NCBI RefSeq assembly: GCF_001592205.1
Contig: NZ_BCWM01000005.1
Span: forward strand, 62,001-126,000
Direction: 5' to 3'
DNA: 64,000 nucleotides
Origin: Brevundimonas vesicularis NBRC 12165
GTDB lineage: Bacteria > Pseudomonadota > Alphaproteobacteria > Caulobacterales > Caulobacteraceae
In this document: positions 1 through 8,821 of the stretch, piece after piece
How the letters are laid out: every line of letters begins with the position of its first letter
Numbering within the stretch: the stretch's first letter is position 1
Translations under genes and position numbers: made by a program
The notes under the pieces: model-generated
Told to the model about the DNA's origin: nothing
The model's database searches: none
What the model saw: only the letters and a program-made list of their open reading frames with translations

Positions 1-380
1 GCTCCATCCTGGAGAACGAAGGTTCGGTCCAGCACCTCGACGCCCTGAACGAGGACGAGAAGGGCGTGTTCAAGACCGCCTTCGAACTGGACCAGCGCTG
101 GGTGATCGAACTGGCCGCCGACCGCGCGCCGGAAATCTGCCAGGCCCAGTCGCTGAACCTGTTCATCCCCGGCGATGTGAACAAATGGGACCTGCACATG
201 CTGCACTGGTCCGCCTGGGAGCGCGGCGTGAAGTCGCTGTACTATCTACGCTCCAAGTCGGTGCAGCGCGCCGCCTTCGCAGGCGCCGAGGACAAGGCCG
301 AAGAGGTGATCGATCCCAATCAGCCGGATCTCTTCTCCCTGCCCAAGACCGACTACGACGAGTGCCTGGCCTGCCAATAA
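1..380 (+). CDS. nrdA: Ribonucleoside-diphosphate reductase alpha subunit, C-terminal fragment
   Basis: The open frame enters from the left edge (first full codon at 3) and runs about 125 residues to a TAA stop. Class I ribonucleotide reductase large subunits reduce ribonucleotides to deoxyribonucleotides in the cytosol. The tail matches this family: WERGVKSLYYLRSKS is the conserved last part of the catalytic barrel, and the protein ends in ECLACQ, where the two C-terminal cysteines form the thiol pair that re-reduces the active site. The N-terminal ATP-cone and the catalytic cysteines lie outside the window. A strong intrinsic terminator follows 25 bases after the stop, so this gene ends its transcription unit. 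Confidence 0.9.
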   Translation, partial: SILENEGSVQHLDALNEDEKGVFKTAFELDQRWVIELAADRAPEICQAQSLNLFIPGDVNKWDLHMLHWSAWERGVKSLYYLRSKSVQRAAFAGAEDKAEEVIDPNQPDLFSLPKTDYDECLACQ

Positions 381-405
381 GGCCATCTGCACCAAACGAC
401 CCGAT

Positions 406-432
406 GGGCTCCGCGACAGCGGGGCCCTTTTT
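406..432 (+). terminator. Rho-independent terminator after nrdA
   Basis: A 9-bp stem (406-414 with 419-427, one G-T wobble) closes a GACA tetraloop and is followed directly by five T residues. Confidence 0.85.
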
Positions 433-551
433 CGTTTGGGAACCGCTGCTGGGCGTCCTCGTTCAAAAGCGACGAAACCATGACCAAAAGCCGTTGGACT
501 CTTGCGCCTAAGGGTTGCAGTGTGTGTCCAGCGGATCGGTGGGGAGACCGG

Positions 552-1403
552 ATGCGATTAAAGGCCTGTATTGTCGGCTTTGGGGGCGTGTTGGCGATGG
601 CCGGCGCGAGCGCCGCCCGCGCACAGACCTGGGCCCCCAACACCTTCGACGCCTCGCCCGATGTCGAGGCGCGCCTGACTGAACAGACCAGTTTCCGCGT
701 AGCACCTGACGCCCGGTTCGGCGCCCAGATCGAAATCCCGACCGCCTTCCGTCCCGATGACCGATCCGGCCTGTCCGCCAGCACGCGCAACGACGTCTGG
801 ATCGATCGCACCGACTTTACCGACCGGGTGACGCTGGAGACGGCCGGCCGTCTGCGCCGCGCCGATGGCTCTCCCCTGCCGGTCACGCCCGTCGATCGGG
901 CCGAACTGGACCCCCAAGCCTACGACCTGCGCTATGTGCGCGGCTTCCGCGGCGCGCGGGGCCACACCGCCTCGGGTCTGGAAGTCAGCCTGACCCCCCA
1001 CGCCGGTCTCGGCGTCGGCAGCGAGGGCCGCTCGGCCGAGGCCGGCGTCACGCTCAAGATCGGCGAGGGGCTGGACCGCCTGGCCCCCAACGGCCGCGAA
1101 CGGTTCGGCGAACGTCCCCGCTGGTATCTCTACGCCGCCGGTTCGGGCCGCGCCGTCGGCTACAACTTCGCCCGCACCCGCGACGGCGACTACGCGCGCT
1201 CCGGCTACACCCAGGACAAGGGCAGCTTCCTGGGCGACGCCTCGATCGGCGTGGCCTATCGCAAGGGCGACATGCAGACGTCGTTCGGCGTCGTCTATCG
1301 CGAGATCGACGCCGGCAAGGGTCTGCGCGGCATGAACGGCTTGGACACCGACGTCAGCGAAGGCCTGCTGGCCTTCCAGCTGTCGATCCGTCCCGGCCGC
1401 TGA
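552..1403 (+). CDS. Exported protein, probable outer-membrane beta-barrel (LpxR/DUF2219-like)
   Basis: A 283-residue protein. I chose ATG 552 over an upstream in-frame ATG at 480 because a GGGGAG ribosome site sits five bases before it and the product then opens with a good signal peptide (MRLKACIVGFGGVLAM... cleaved near ARAQ). The C-terminal half alternates short Gly-rich turns with amphipathic strands, as in an outer-membrane barrel. Segments such as LTPHAGLGVGSEGRSAEAG and GVAYRKGDMQTSFGVVYRE resemble the lipid A 3'-O-deacylase (LpxR, DUF2219) family. The family link is from memory and the protein is somewhat short for it, so function is uncertain. It stands alone, between the nrdA terminator and a convergent gamma-glutamyltransferase gene. 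Confidence 0.5.
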   Translation: MRLKACIVGFGGVLAMAGASAARAQTWAPNTFDASPDVEARLTEQTSFRVAPDARFGAQIEIPTAFRPDDRSGLSASTRNDVWIDRTDFTDRVTLETAGRLRRADGSPLPVTPVDRAELDPQAYDLRYVRGFRGARGHTASGLEVSLTPHAGLGVGSEGRSAEAGVTLKIGEGLDRLAPNGRERFGERPRWYLYAAGSGRAVGYNFARTRDGDYARSGYTQDKGSFLGDASIGVAYRKGDMQTSFGVVYREIDAGKGLRGMNGLDTDVSEGLLAFQLSIRPGR

Positions 1404-1407
1404 GCCT

Positions 1408-3162
1408 TTAGCGAACCTCCGAGACCGCCACGCCCTCGCGACGCGGATCGGCCCCTCCGTCCCAGCGACCGTCGCGCCAGATCGCGCCATGCAGGCCTGA
1501 GGTCTCGGTGGCGTTGGGCTTCAGGGCCATGCCCGCCGCCGCCAAGGCGTCGCGGATATCGGGCGCGATCAGGTCGGTGTCGGCCCCGACCATCTCGCCC
1601 CGCACCACCAGATTGGGCAGGGCGATCGCCTCCTGCATCGACAAGCCCCAATCCATCGTCCCGACCAGGGCCTTGGCGACATAGGCCAGGATGCTGGACC
1701 CGCCCGGCGAGCCGATGGCGCCGACCAGCCGCCCTTGACGATCCAGAATCAGCACCGGCGTCATCGACGAGCGCGGCCGCTTGCCCGCCGCCACGGCATT
1801 GGCGGCCGGATGTCCGTCCTCCTGCGGCGTAAAGGAGAAGTCGGTCAGCTGGTTGTTCAGGAAGAAGCCGTCGACCATCCGGCCATTGCCGAAGATGCTC
1901 TCGACCGTCGTGGTCATGCTGACCGCATTGCCCCAGGCGTCCACCACGACCATGTGCGATGTGCCGCCCGGCTCGGCGGTCTGGTCGACCCCGCGCGGCG
2001 GCGATCCCGTCGGGGCGCCGGCCTCGACCGGCCCGTTCACCTGCGGGGCCAGGGCCGCGCGCGACGCGACATAATCGGGATCCAGCAGACCGGCGATCGG
2101 CACCCCGACGAAGTCGTTGTCGCCGATATAGCGGTCCCGGTCGGCATACATCAGCCGCTGCAACCGCCCGAAGGCGACCCAGGCTTCAGGGCTCCTGGCC
2201 CCCTTGTTCAGATCGGGCGTCGCCTCGGCCATGGCCAGGAACTGCAGCAACGCCACCCCGCTGGAGGGCGGCGGCGGCACGCAGACCACATAGGCCTGAT
2301 AGGGCCGGCAAAGGGCGTCGCGGCGCAAGGGGCGATAGCCGGCGATGTCCGCCTCGGTCAGGCCGCCGGGACGCGGTCCTTCGCGAACCGCCGCCGCGAT
2401 GTCGCGACCGATCGGCCCGCCATAGACGACGCCCGGCCCCCGCTGCGCCAACCGCGCGACCGTGTCGGCGTAGGCGGGGTTCTTCAGCGTATCGCCCGCC
2501 TGATACCGCGTGGCGTCCGGCTTGGTGAAATAGGCGCTGGCCCACCGCGTCCGCGCCTGAGGACTGCGTCCATTGATCATGCCGGCCAGACGCGGGCTGA
2601 CCGTGAATCCGTCGCGCGCCAGCCGTTCGGCGTCCCCGAACAGATCGCGCCAGGCCAGCTTGCCGTGATCCTTCTGCGCCATGGCCAGCATTGCCACCGC
2701 CCCCGGCGCACCGGTCGAGCGGCCCGACAGCACCGCGTCGATGAAGGGCAGGGGCTTGCCGTCCTCATAGAACAGTTCGGGCGTCGCCGCCGCGGGCGCC
2801 GTCTCGCGCCCGTCATAGGCCGTGACGGTCCCGGTCTCGGCGTCATAGCTCATCAAAAAGGCCCCGCCCCCCAGGCCTGAAGACTGCGGCTCCACCAGGC
2901 CCAGCACCGCCTGGATCGCTACTGCGGCATCCACGGCCGATCCTCCGCGCCGCAACACGGTCATCCCCGCCTCGACCGCCAGCGGATTCGCCGCCGCCAC
3001 AAACGGCCCCCGAGCGGGCGATGCGGCAATCGACGGGGCCGACACGGCCGGCGGCGACGCTGTCGTCGGCGAGTGCGCGCCGTGGATGTCTGTCGCGGTC
3101 TGGCATCCCGCCATGAGGACGGGAACCAGCACAGCGGCGATCTGGCGACGGAAGAAACGCAT
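1408..3162 (-). CDS. ggt: Gamma-glutamyltransferase, lipoprotein form
   Basis: A 584-residue Ntn-hydrolase that cleaves or transfers the gamma-glutamyl group of glutathione and related peptides in the periplasm. The N-terminus is a lipoprotein signal with lipobox LMAGC (Cys20). The body shows the family landmarks: GGSAVDAAVAIQAVLGLVEP, the SSGLGGGAFL loop, and the autoprocessing site with nucleophile Thr401 in the GGTSHMVVVD stretch. The zymogen would be cut just before Thr401 into large and small subunits. The C-terminal Gly-rich segment SPGGSSI is also present. It is convergent with the preceding gene (four bases between them) and has no operon partners. Confidence 0.93.
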   Translation of the reverse strand: MRFFRRQIAAVLVPVLMAGCQTATDIHGAHSPTTASPPAVSAPSIAASPARGPFVAAANPLAVEAGMTVLRRGGSAVDAAVAIQAVLGLVEPQSSGLGGGAFLMSYDAETGTVTAYDGRETAPAAATPELFYEDGKPLPFIDAVLSGRSTGAPGAVAMLAMAQKDHGKLAWRDLFGDAERLARDGFTVSPRLAGMINGRSPQARTRWASAYFTKPDATRYQAGDTLKNPAYADTVARLAQRGPGVVYGGPIGRDIAAAVREGPRPGGLTEADIAGYRPLRRDALCRPYQAYVVCVPPPPSSGVALLQFLAMAEATPDLNKGARSPEAWVAFGRLQRLMYADRDRYIGDNDFVGVPIAGLLDPDYVASRAALAPQVNGPVEAGAPTGSPPRGVDQTAEPGGTSHMVVVDAWGNAVSMTTTVESIFGNGRMVDGFFLNNQLTDFSFTPQEDGHPAANAVAAGKRPRSSMTPVLILDRQGRLVGAIGSPGGSSILAYVAKALVGTMDWGLSMQEAIALPNLVVRGEMVGADTDLIAPDIRDALAAAGMALKPNATETSGLHGAIWRDGRWDGGADPRREGVAVSEVR

Positions 3163-3306
3163 GGAAGATCCGAAAGCAGGGGAGCGTCACACAGGCCTAA
3201 GCCGTCGCAGCCGCCACGCCAACCGCTTCAGACGCAGAAACTGCATTCCCCCGCTTGCGTCCGCCCGATCCACCGGCTAAAGACCCGCCCTCGCCGCAAG
3301 GCAGCC

Positions 3307-3383
3307 GCACCCGTAGCTCAGCTGGATAGAGCATCAGACTACGAATCTGAGGGTCGGGCGTTCGAATCGCTCCGGGTGCGCCA
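3307..3383 (+). tRNA. tRNA-Arg (anticodon ACG)
   Basis: A complete 77-nt cloverleaf with encoded CCA. The acceptor stem GCACCCG (3307-3313) pairs with CGGGTGC (3373-3379). The anticodon stem TCAGA/TCTGA encloses loop CTACGAA with ACG at 3341-3343. The T arm carries TTCGAAT. ACG is the arginine tRNA whose first anticodon base is normally edited to inosine by TadA, so it reads CGU, CGC and CGA. Confidence 0.97.
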
Positions 3384-3611
3384 CTTCTTCCAATGACTTG
3401 ATGATCAGCGCGCGTGCTCATGGACGCGTGGTTACAGTCGTTCTGCACCATTCTTTGAAGTCGGCGCTCGGCTGGGATGGTCTAATCGGCATCCAGCACG
3501 TCACCGGTTCGCGAACCGCGCCGCCGAAGTTATGTGGCCCGGTCCATCGTTTGTCTTGATGGAAGACATGGAAGCGCGGCGGACGGTTTTGATGGCTTTG
3601 CGAAACCAGCG

Positions 3612-4283
3612 TCAGTTTATGAGTTGAAAACTCAGTCTCAGGGCGCCGGTAATGCCTTTGACGCCCATGCGCATGCAGATGGCGCGCAGGTGGGCGCGCA
3701 CGGTGTGGATCGACATATCCATCTTTCGGCCGATGTCCTTCGGGGCCTCGCCTTGGGTCAGATGGGACAGGACCAGGAGTTCGGCCCGGGTCAGACCGAA
3801 GATGGCGCGTAGCGGCTCCATAACCTCCACGCCCATGCAGTGGGCCGGGCGCGCCGTGGCGAAGATGCGGTCGATCGCATCGGGCGCCGTCGCCAGATCC
3901 AGCAGGCACCAGGCGTCATCGCCGGCGCGAAGCAGAAGGCGGCCGTGCGATTGTCGTCCTTCCAGCAGACGGTTGGCCAAGGCGTCGAACTCGCCACGAT
4001 TGCGATGGGAGGGGCAGATGAAGGCCCCGCCAGCGCCCAGCACACCCGCTGCGATCATGGCTCTGGCATTGGCGTTGGCGTGGATTACGCAGCCCTGAGG
4101 ATCCAGAACGAACCGGGCGAGAATGTCGTGTTCGAACCAGGCGGTGCAGTCCGCGCGGGGCATGGGTGTCGGATTTCCAGTCGATCTGATTGGCGTCGGG
4201 CGCTGCCCAAATTCTCCTTGCAGGATTGCTGAAACAGCACGGCCGTCTGTTCGCGACGACGCCGCTATCTTTTGCTCATACAT
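3612..4283 (-). CDS. LuxR-family transcriptional regulator with PAS-like N-terminal domain (downstream of fimbrial operon)
   Basis: About 223 residues from ATG 4283, which has GGTGG five bases before it; a TTG ten codons upstream is the alternative start. The C-terminal quarter is a GerE/LuxR helix-turn-helix (GLTRAELLVLSHLTQGEAP, then IHTVRAHLRAICMRMGV). The N-terminal part (FVLDPQGCVIHANANARAMI) looks like a PAS-type sensor fold rather than an autoinducer-binding or receiver domain. It lies downstream of the fimbrial adhesin gene on the same strand, 175 bases away. The regulator at 9803 on the other side of the operon has the same architecture. A role in fimbrial control is inferred from position only. 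Confidence 0.8.
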   Translation of the reverse strand: MYEQKIAASSRTDGRAVSAILQGEFGQRPTPIRSTGNPTPMPRADCTAWFEHDILARFVLDPQGCVIHANANARAMIAAGVLGAGGAFICPSHRNRGEFDALANRLLEGRQSHGRLLLRAGDDAWCLLDLATAPDAIDRIFATARPAHCMGVEVMEPLRAIFGLTRAELLVLSHLTQGEAPKDIGRKMDMSIHTVRAHLRAICMRMGVKGITGALRLSFQLIN

Positions 4284-4458
4284 TTGCGCCACCCATTTCC
4301 GCAGGCTGTCCAAACCCGGATAGGGCTGTCAGCCTCAAGCTTACGATCTGTGTGTGCCGGCTCCTCCAAACAGCCGGCTCATCGCGTTAACTTTGTTACC
4401 AGTTTGACGGCCGGGTCGTAATCGCCGCTATGGGCTAACCATGATGGGGTATCTCTCG

Positions 4459-5433
4459 TCAGCGGGGCGATATGTCGATAGCGAGCACATCCTGATAGCG
4501 ACCGGCCATCTGATCCTTGATCTTGCCCAAGGTGAACAGCATCGGCAGCGACATGCCGGCGAGGGTGCGGGGCGGATCGACCTCCTTGGTCCACGGTGCC
4601 TGTAGATCGACCGGTGTCCCGTCCAGCTCGACGGCGTAGGCGACGGAGGACGCGGTCTCCGCGTCGCCCTCACGTTGCATCAGGCCGCGATGTTCGGACA
4701 TGATCGCGATGACCGACGGTGCATTGGCGCGGACCTGGATGAAGATGCGCCGCGTCAGGCCGGTAGAGGCGTCACCGAAATCGACCACCTCCACACTGGA
4801 ACCCGAACCAAAGGCGCCGGCGGCGCCAGCCAGATTCAGTTGTGCTCGGGGCGTGGAGACCAACTGCATACGGACCGGGATTGGGGCAAGCAAAGCCGTT
4901 CCATCAGCGTCCTTGACCAGCAGCTTTAAGTCGGTGGCGTAGGTTCCGGCGTCGGGCACGGCGTCCACGACGATGGCGGCGTCCAGCTGCGCCTGACCTG
5001 TCGCCTTGCCTGCGAGAGTGTAGCGGAAGACGCCAGGCTCGACGTCGGACGTCTGAAGCCCCGACGCCTCTCGCGGACGGAACTGCACTCCCACGCCCCC
5101 AAGGGGCAGGCCAGAAACAATCGCCCCGCCGTCGTCCACGACGGACAACCGCAGCTCGCAGACCTCGTCTGCCTGGTTCTTCAGGCCCAGATCGATGGCG
5201 CCGCTCGACGGTCCCGCAGCGAAGGGATTGTAGTTGATGACGACAGTGCTGGGGCTCTGGGTCAGGGCAAGGTCGCAGGCTCTCGCCTTGGAGGCGGTCA
5301 CGGCCAGAATAGCCGCCAGGACCAGCGAGACGATGACGGTCAGCGTTTCAGACCAGGTTGGAACCCGGATCTTTCGGTCACCTTGCGCCTTGCGCCTACG
5401 GCGACGGCGGAGACGTGCGGATTTCGCCGACAT
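4459..5433 (-). CDS. Fimbrial tip adhesin / spore-coat-U-like protein, last gene of the chaperone-usher operon
   Basis: A 324-residue exported protein. An unusually long basic N-region (six consecutive Arg after residue 8) precedes a hydrophobic segment (about 30-48) and a cut site near KARA-CDLAL. Two Ig-like halves follow; the last residues (AGRYQDVLAIDISPR) match the closing strand of spore-coat-U type pilins. This two-domain layout, and position after the usher, fit a CsuE-like tip adhesin. The start at 5433 is ATG with GGAAC upstream, and lies 38 bases inside the usher gene in another frame, so translation is probably coupled. No better internal start was seen. The ligand is unknown. Confidence 0.72.
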   Translation of the reverse strand: MSAKSARLRRRRRRKAQGDRKIRVPTWSETLTVIVSLVLAAILAVTASKARACDLALTQSPSTVVINYNPFAAGPSSGAIDLGLKNQADEVCELRLSVVDDGGAIVSGLPLGGVGVQFRPREASGLQTSDVEPGVFRYTLAGKATGQAQLDAAIVVDAVPDAGTYATDLKLLVKDADGTALLAPIPVRMQLVSTPRAQLNLAGAAGAFGSGSSVEVVDFGDASTGLTRRIFIQVRANAPSVIAIMSEHRGLMQREGDAETASSVAYAVELDGTPVDLQAPWTKEVDPPRTLAGMSLPMLFTLGKIKDQMAGRYQDVLAIDISPR

Positions 5434-7984
5434 CGACTGTTCCTTCCACTTTCTCGGGAATCACGAATTCTCCCACCACGGCGCCCTGGATCACCAGGCG
5501 ATAACGACCCGGAGCCAGGCCATCGGCGATGAAACGCCCGGAGCGGTTGGTGAAGAAGGGCTTGCCCTCGGCATCAGCCGGAGCGCCTGCCGCTTGGATG
5601 ACGCCGCCGGCCAGAGCGACCGGTCCATTGGCGGACATCAGGACGCCTCGCGCGGTGCGCGACGCGTCGCTACCCACCACGAAGCGGTACCCGTTGCCGT
5701 AGCCCGGGAAGATGTTGATGACGCCACTGCCCAGGTCATAGCCCTGCGGCAGCGGATCGGCCTCGATCTCGTAGCGATTGACGCCATAGCCGCGATCCAA
5801 CCCGACCAGAGCCGGACCCAGCCATCCGCTGTGCGCGACCGTATAGCCGCTGGAATCCGTCAGCTTGATGCGTGAATGGGACAGGGTAGGGTGGGGCGTT
5901 GCGATGACGAAGCCCTCGCGCGCCGAACGTCCGACGCCAAAGGCGCCGCCGGCGTAACCGATCATCGTCGACATTCGCCACAACGACTCCTGGCGCGTGA
6001 CCCCGCCGGGCTCGGACGAAACCAGCCGGTTCGATACGAGTTCGGCGTCGAACCGATTATTGATGTAGCGCAGGTCCGCCGTGATCGCTTGGTTGGTTCG
6101 ATCTTGCGACAGCCGCAAGTCGCCGCTCAAGTCGTTGAGGCGGCCCGAAGATGCGCGTGACACCCCAACCTCGCGCAGGTCGTTGTCGGTGTCGTAGCGC
6201 GCGGTGGTGCTCCAGCGCCCGCCGAAGCGCGACGTCAGCGTCAATCCGAAGCGGTCCTCGTCGCGGCCATCTTCGGTGGACCCGCGCTGCCAGGCCAGAT
6301 TGACCGCGAAACGACGGAAAGTGCGGCCCAGGCCCAGGCTGAAATCGGTGCGATCTTTTTGTTGGCGACCCTTTACGAAGGCGACGCCGCCGCTGATCGA
6401 ATAGTCACGAAAACGCACAAGCAGCCGCGCGGCGGCGCGCCATTTCTCGTTGTTGAAAGCGGACGGATCGAAGGCGCTCTGAAAATAGCGGCTGGTCGCC
6501 TGGGCCGACGCCACAAGGCGCGCATCAGCGGTCTTGCCCAAAGTCCTTTCGAGGAGATAGTCGACAGAGGCGACGTAGCCGTTTTTTCCGGTGTCGCCGT
6601 TGTGGCTGGCGGCGCTGCTCAGCTGGATCAGACCCAGTTTGGAACCCCACGTCGCTATGGCGCCGGCTTGCCCCTTTCGGTCGGCGATCTGAGCGTTGAC
6701 GCCGACGGTCAGAACATCGGACAGGCCCTTGCGAACAAAGCCGCTCGCGGCCAGCGTCGAGCCGTATTGTAGATCTCCGCCTTCTTCCAGCAGTCCGGCC
6801 GACACCCCAAAATCCAACACGCCGCGATCCAGCAGCCCGGCGCCGCCGAACAGGTCGAACACAGCGATCTCGCGCCGACCGCTGTCGTCTTCGACGAGCA
6901 GGCGAACCGTGTTGGCGCCCTGCGCGAAGGGAAAGTCGCCAATGGAGTAGGGGCCGGCCTCCAGACGGATCCGTTCCGCCACCACGCCGTTGACCTCGAC
7001 GACGACCAAGGCCGGACGGTCTAGGATGAACTGGCGGCGCCCTGCGGGACGCACGTTCTGGAATGGTCGAATGGTTGAATACGCGCGTGCGGCCGATAGC
7101 CCCAAAAATCTTTGCGAGCCCTGAAAACTGTCGATGGGGGGCGCGAACTCGCCGGCGGTCAAACGTACAGCGGATTTGAAGATGTCCTTGGTCAGACGGA
7201 TTTCGCGGCGCTGCCAGCGGCCTTGCGTGTTGTTCCCGTCGTAATCGACGCCGGTGGTCAGCGTGACGCCGTCAAATCCGCCGAGATTGGCGAAAAAGTC
7301 GACGCCGCCCTGTAGCGGCGAAAAACGAGTGTCGGTGTGGGAGTAGAGTTGGGCCAGGGTGATATTCGCGCCGGCCGAAAAGTCCGCCGGTTGATCGAAG
7401 GCGGCAGGGTCGATCACCGGGGTTTGGGAGAAGCCGACATCGCGACGCGCTCGGCTTTCCGGCGTGGATGTCGCGACGAAGGTCAGCGAAAGGGGATCGA
7501 AGGCTAGCGAAAAGGTGTCGGTGACAAGGTCCGCCATATTGACCTTCGTCTGTGTCGCGATCCGGCCTGACAGAGTGGTGAAGAGTTCGGACCCGATCTG
7601 AGGCCGCAACAGGTCCAGCAGGGCTGTCGCATCCACCAATCCCTGGCCCTGGGCGTCGACCGAGCCGCTGATGTCGCCAAGATATTTGCCGTCGAGCGTT
7701 AGCGGGCCCTGGATCGGCGTAAAGACCGAGGACGGCCTGACCGAAGGAGACTGGTCCTGAATGGGTGGCGAAGCTTCGGTAACTGGGCCTTCGCTTTCGT
7801 CTCGATCGATGGCTACGACGGCGGAATAGTCCGGCGGCGCCGTGCGCATGACCTCATCGGTCAGCACGACGGGAGCGGCATGTGCCACGGTAGCCAATCC
7901 GCCCCCCATGCAGGCGACGGCCCCGATGCGGCGAAAAGCGGTTCGCGCTCCGGACCGCCCGCCCTTGAGGGACTCGCGGGCCAT
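5396..7984 (-). CDS. Fimbrial outer-membrane usher protein
   Basis: An 862-residue usher, the outer-membrane pore through which chaperone-bound subunits are assembled into a fimbria. The order is: signal peptide (to about 36, AVAHA), a periplasmic N-terminal region, then a long barrel of alternating Gly/Asp turns and strands. An embedded Ig-like plug can be recognised (RRQFILDRPALVVVEVNG through GANTVRLLVEDDSGRREI), and C-terminal beta domains contain FIADGLAPGRYRLVIQG. Length is typical of ushers. The start is nine bases after the chaperone stop and the 3' end overlaps the adhesin gene by 38 bases. The sequence looks closer to the archaic Csu-type or alpha clade than to FimD/PapC; that clade call is inference. 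Confidence 0.88.
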   Translation of the reverse strand: MARESLKGGRSGARTAFRRIGAVACMGGGLATVAHAAPVVLTDEVMRTAPPDYSAVVAIDRDESEGPVTEASPPIQDQSPSVRPSSVFTPIQGPLTLDGKYLGDISGSVDAQGQGLVDATALLDLLRPQIGSELFTTLSGRIATQTKVNMADLVTDTFSLAFDPLSLTFVATSTPESRARRDVGFSQTPVIDPAAFDQPADFSAGANITLAQLYSHTDTRFSPLQGGVDFFANLGGFDGVTLTTGVDYDGNNTQGRWQRREIRLTKDIFKSAVRLTAGEFAPPIDSFQGSQRFLGLSAARAYSTIRPFQNVRPAGRRQFILDRPALVVVEVNGVVAERIRLEAGPYSIGDFPFAQGANTVRLLVEDDSGRREIAVFDLFGGAGLLDRGVLDFGVSAGLLEEGGDLQYGSTLAASGFVRKGLSDVLTVGVNAQIADRKGQAGAIATWGSKLGLIQLSSAASHNGDTGKNGYVASVDYLLERTLGKTADARLVASAQATSRYFQSAFDPSAFNNEKWRAAARLLVRFRDYSISGGVAFVKGRQQKDRTDFSLGLGRTFRRFAVNLAWQRGSTEDGRDEDRFGLTLTSRFGGRWSTTARYDTDNDLREVGVSRASSGRLNDLSGDLRLSQDRTNQAITADLRYINNRFDAELVSNRLVSSEPGGVTRQESLWRMSTMIGYAGGAFGVGRSAREGFVIATPHPTLSHSRIKLTDSSGYTVAHSGWLGPALVGLDRGYGVNRYEIEADPLPQGYDLGSGVINIFPGYGNGYRFVVGSDASRTARGVLMSANGPVALAGGVIQAAGAPADAEGKPFFTNRSGRFIADGLAPGRYRLVIQGAVVGEFVIPEKVEGTVDVGEIRTSPPSP

Positions 7985-7993
7985 CGCCGGCCC

Positions 7994-8743
7994 TCACAGC
8001 AGCACGATAGAAGCGGTGAGGTCGCCGGATGCCGATGCGGCGAGGGCCGCCGGTATCTTCACCTGCCGCGTGGCGCCGCCGGCGATCACGCTGACCTGTC
8101 CGACATCCACTTCGGCGGCCGGCACCTCATGCGACTGTCCGTCCGCCGTCTTCAGGATGATCCTGGACTCGCGGATATAGGCGAAGCCGGTCCCTGAATT
8201 GTGGGCGGTCAGGATGACGTCGCCGTTCGGCTCGCGCGACACCGCAGTGACCTGCACTTCGGCGCGCGCTCTGGGCGGGGCCACGAAGACATAGGTATTG
8301 ATCGTGAAGGCGACCTGAATGTCAGCGCCTACGCCGCCGTCGCTGGGCGTTGTCTGCATATTGATCGGCAACTGTGCTGCGCGGACCAGATACATACGGC
8401 CCTCTTCGGTAGCGTCGCCCGTGTAGCGGACTTGGATCACCTGCTCGCGATTGGCCGGGATGACGGACTGGACAGGAAACACCGTAATGTCTTTGTCGTC
8501 TTCGACCAGAGACCGGGCGCCGTTATCATCGACCTGCATGCGATAGGTCTCGATTTCGACCGTCGCTGGTGTGGCGCTGTCGTTCCTGACGGTCATCCGA
8601 TAGCTGGACCCACTGCCGGATGGCGTGATCTTCGAGATCATGGGCGACACGTCCATGGCCTCGGCCGGTGCAGTCGCGCCTGCCATCAGGACTGTCGTTA
8701 AAGCCGTTGCGGCCATCAGTGTCGCGAATACACGACGTGTCAT
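7994..8743 (-). CDS. Periplasmic fimbrial chaperone
   Basis: A 249-residue exported protein with the two-Ig-domain signature of pilus chaperones. After a signal peptide cut near AEA-MDVSP, the N-domain shows SSYRMTVRNDSATPATVEIETY and the characteristic F-G region FPVQSVIPANREQVIQVRY, including the Pro and basic residues that line the subunit-binding groove. The C-domain includes LTAHNSGTGFAYI. Chaperones of this class donate a strand to unfinished pilin subunits and deliver them to the usher. It lies second in the operon, 78 bases after the pilin gene and separated from it by a hairpin that could reduce its transcription relative to pilin. Confidence 0.9.
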   Translation of the reverse strand: MTRRVFATLMAATALTTVLMAGATAPAEAMDVSPMISKITPSGSGSSYRMTVRNDSATPATVEIETYRMQVDDNGARSLVEDDKDITVFPVQSVIPANREQVIQVRYTGDATEEGRMYLVRAAQLPINMQTTPSDGGVGADIQVAFTINTYVFVAPPRARAEVQVTAVSREPNGDVILTAHNSGTGFAYIRESRIILKTADGQSHEVPAAEVDVGQVSVIAGGATRQVKIPAALAASASGDLTASIVLL

Positions 8744-8781
8744 TGTTGCCCCCGTTGTGTTGTCAGACTTCTCACGAAGAA

Positions 8782-8809
8782 GCAGGGGCCGTCCGAGGGC
8801 GGCCCCTGC
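8782..8809 (-). terminator. Intra-operon hairpin between pilin and chaperone genes (attenuator candidate)
   Basis: A perfect 10-bp inverted repeat (8782-8791 with 8800-8809, 8-base loop). On the transcribed minus strand it is followed by a broken T-rich run (TTCTTCGT) rather than a full T tract. It sits between the stop of the major pilin gene and the chaperone start. A leaky terminator or an RNA-stabilising stem here would give more pilin than assembly proteins. Confidence 0.6.
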
Positions 8810-8821
8810 ATTTCGCGACGA

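Noticed and set aside
4356..4378. A 7-bp hairpin after the fimbrial adhesin gene as an operon terminator
   Set aside because: There is no T run on the transcribed strand and the stem is short; read-through to the downstream LuxR gene remains possible.
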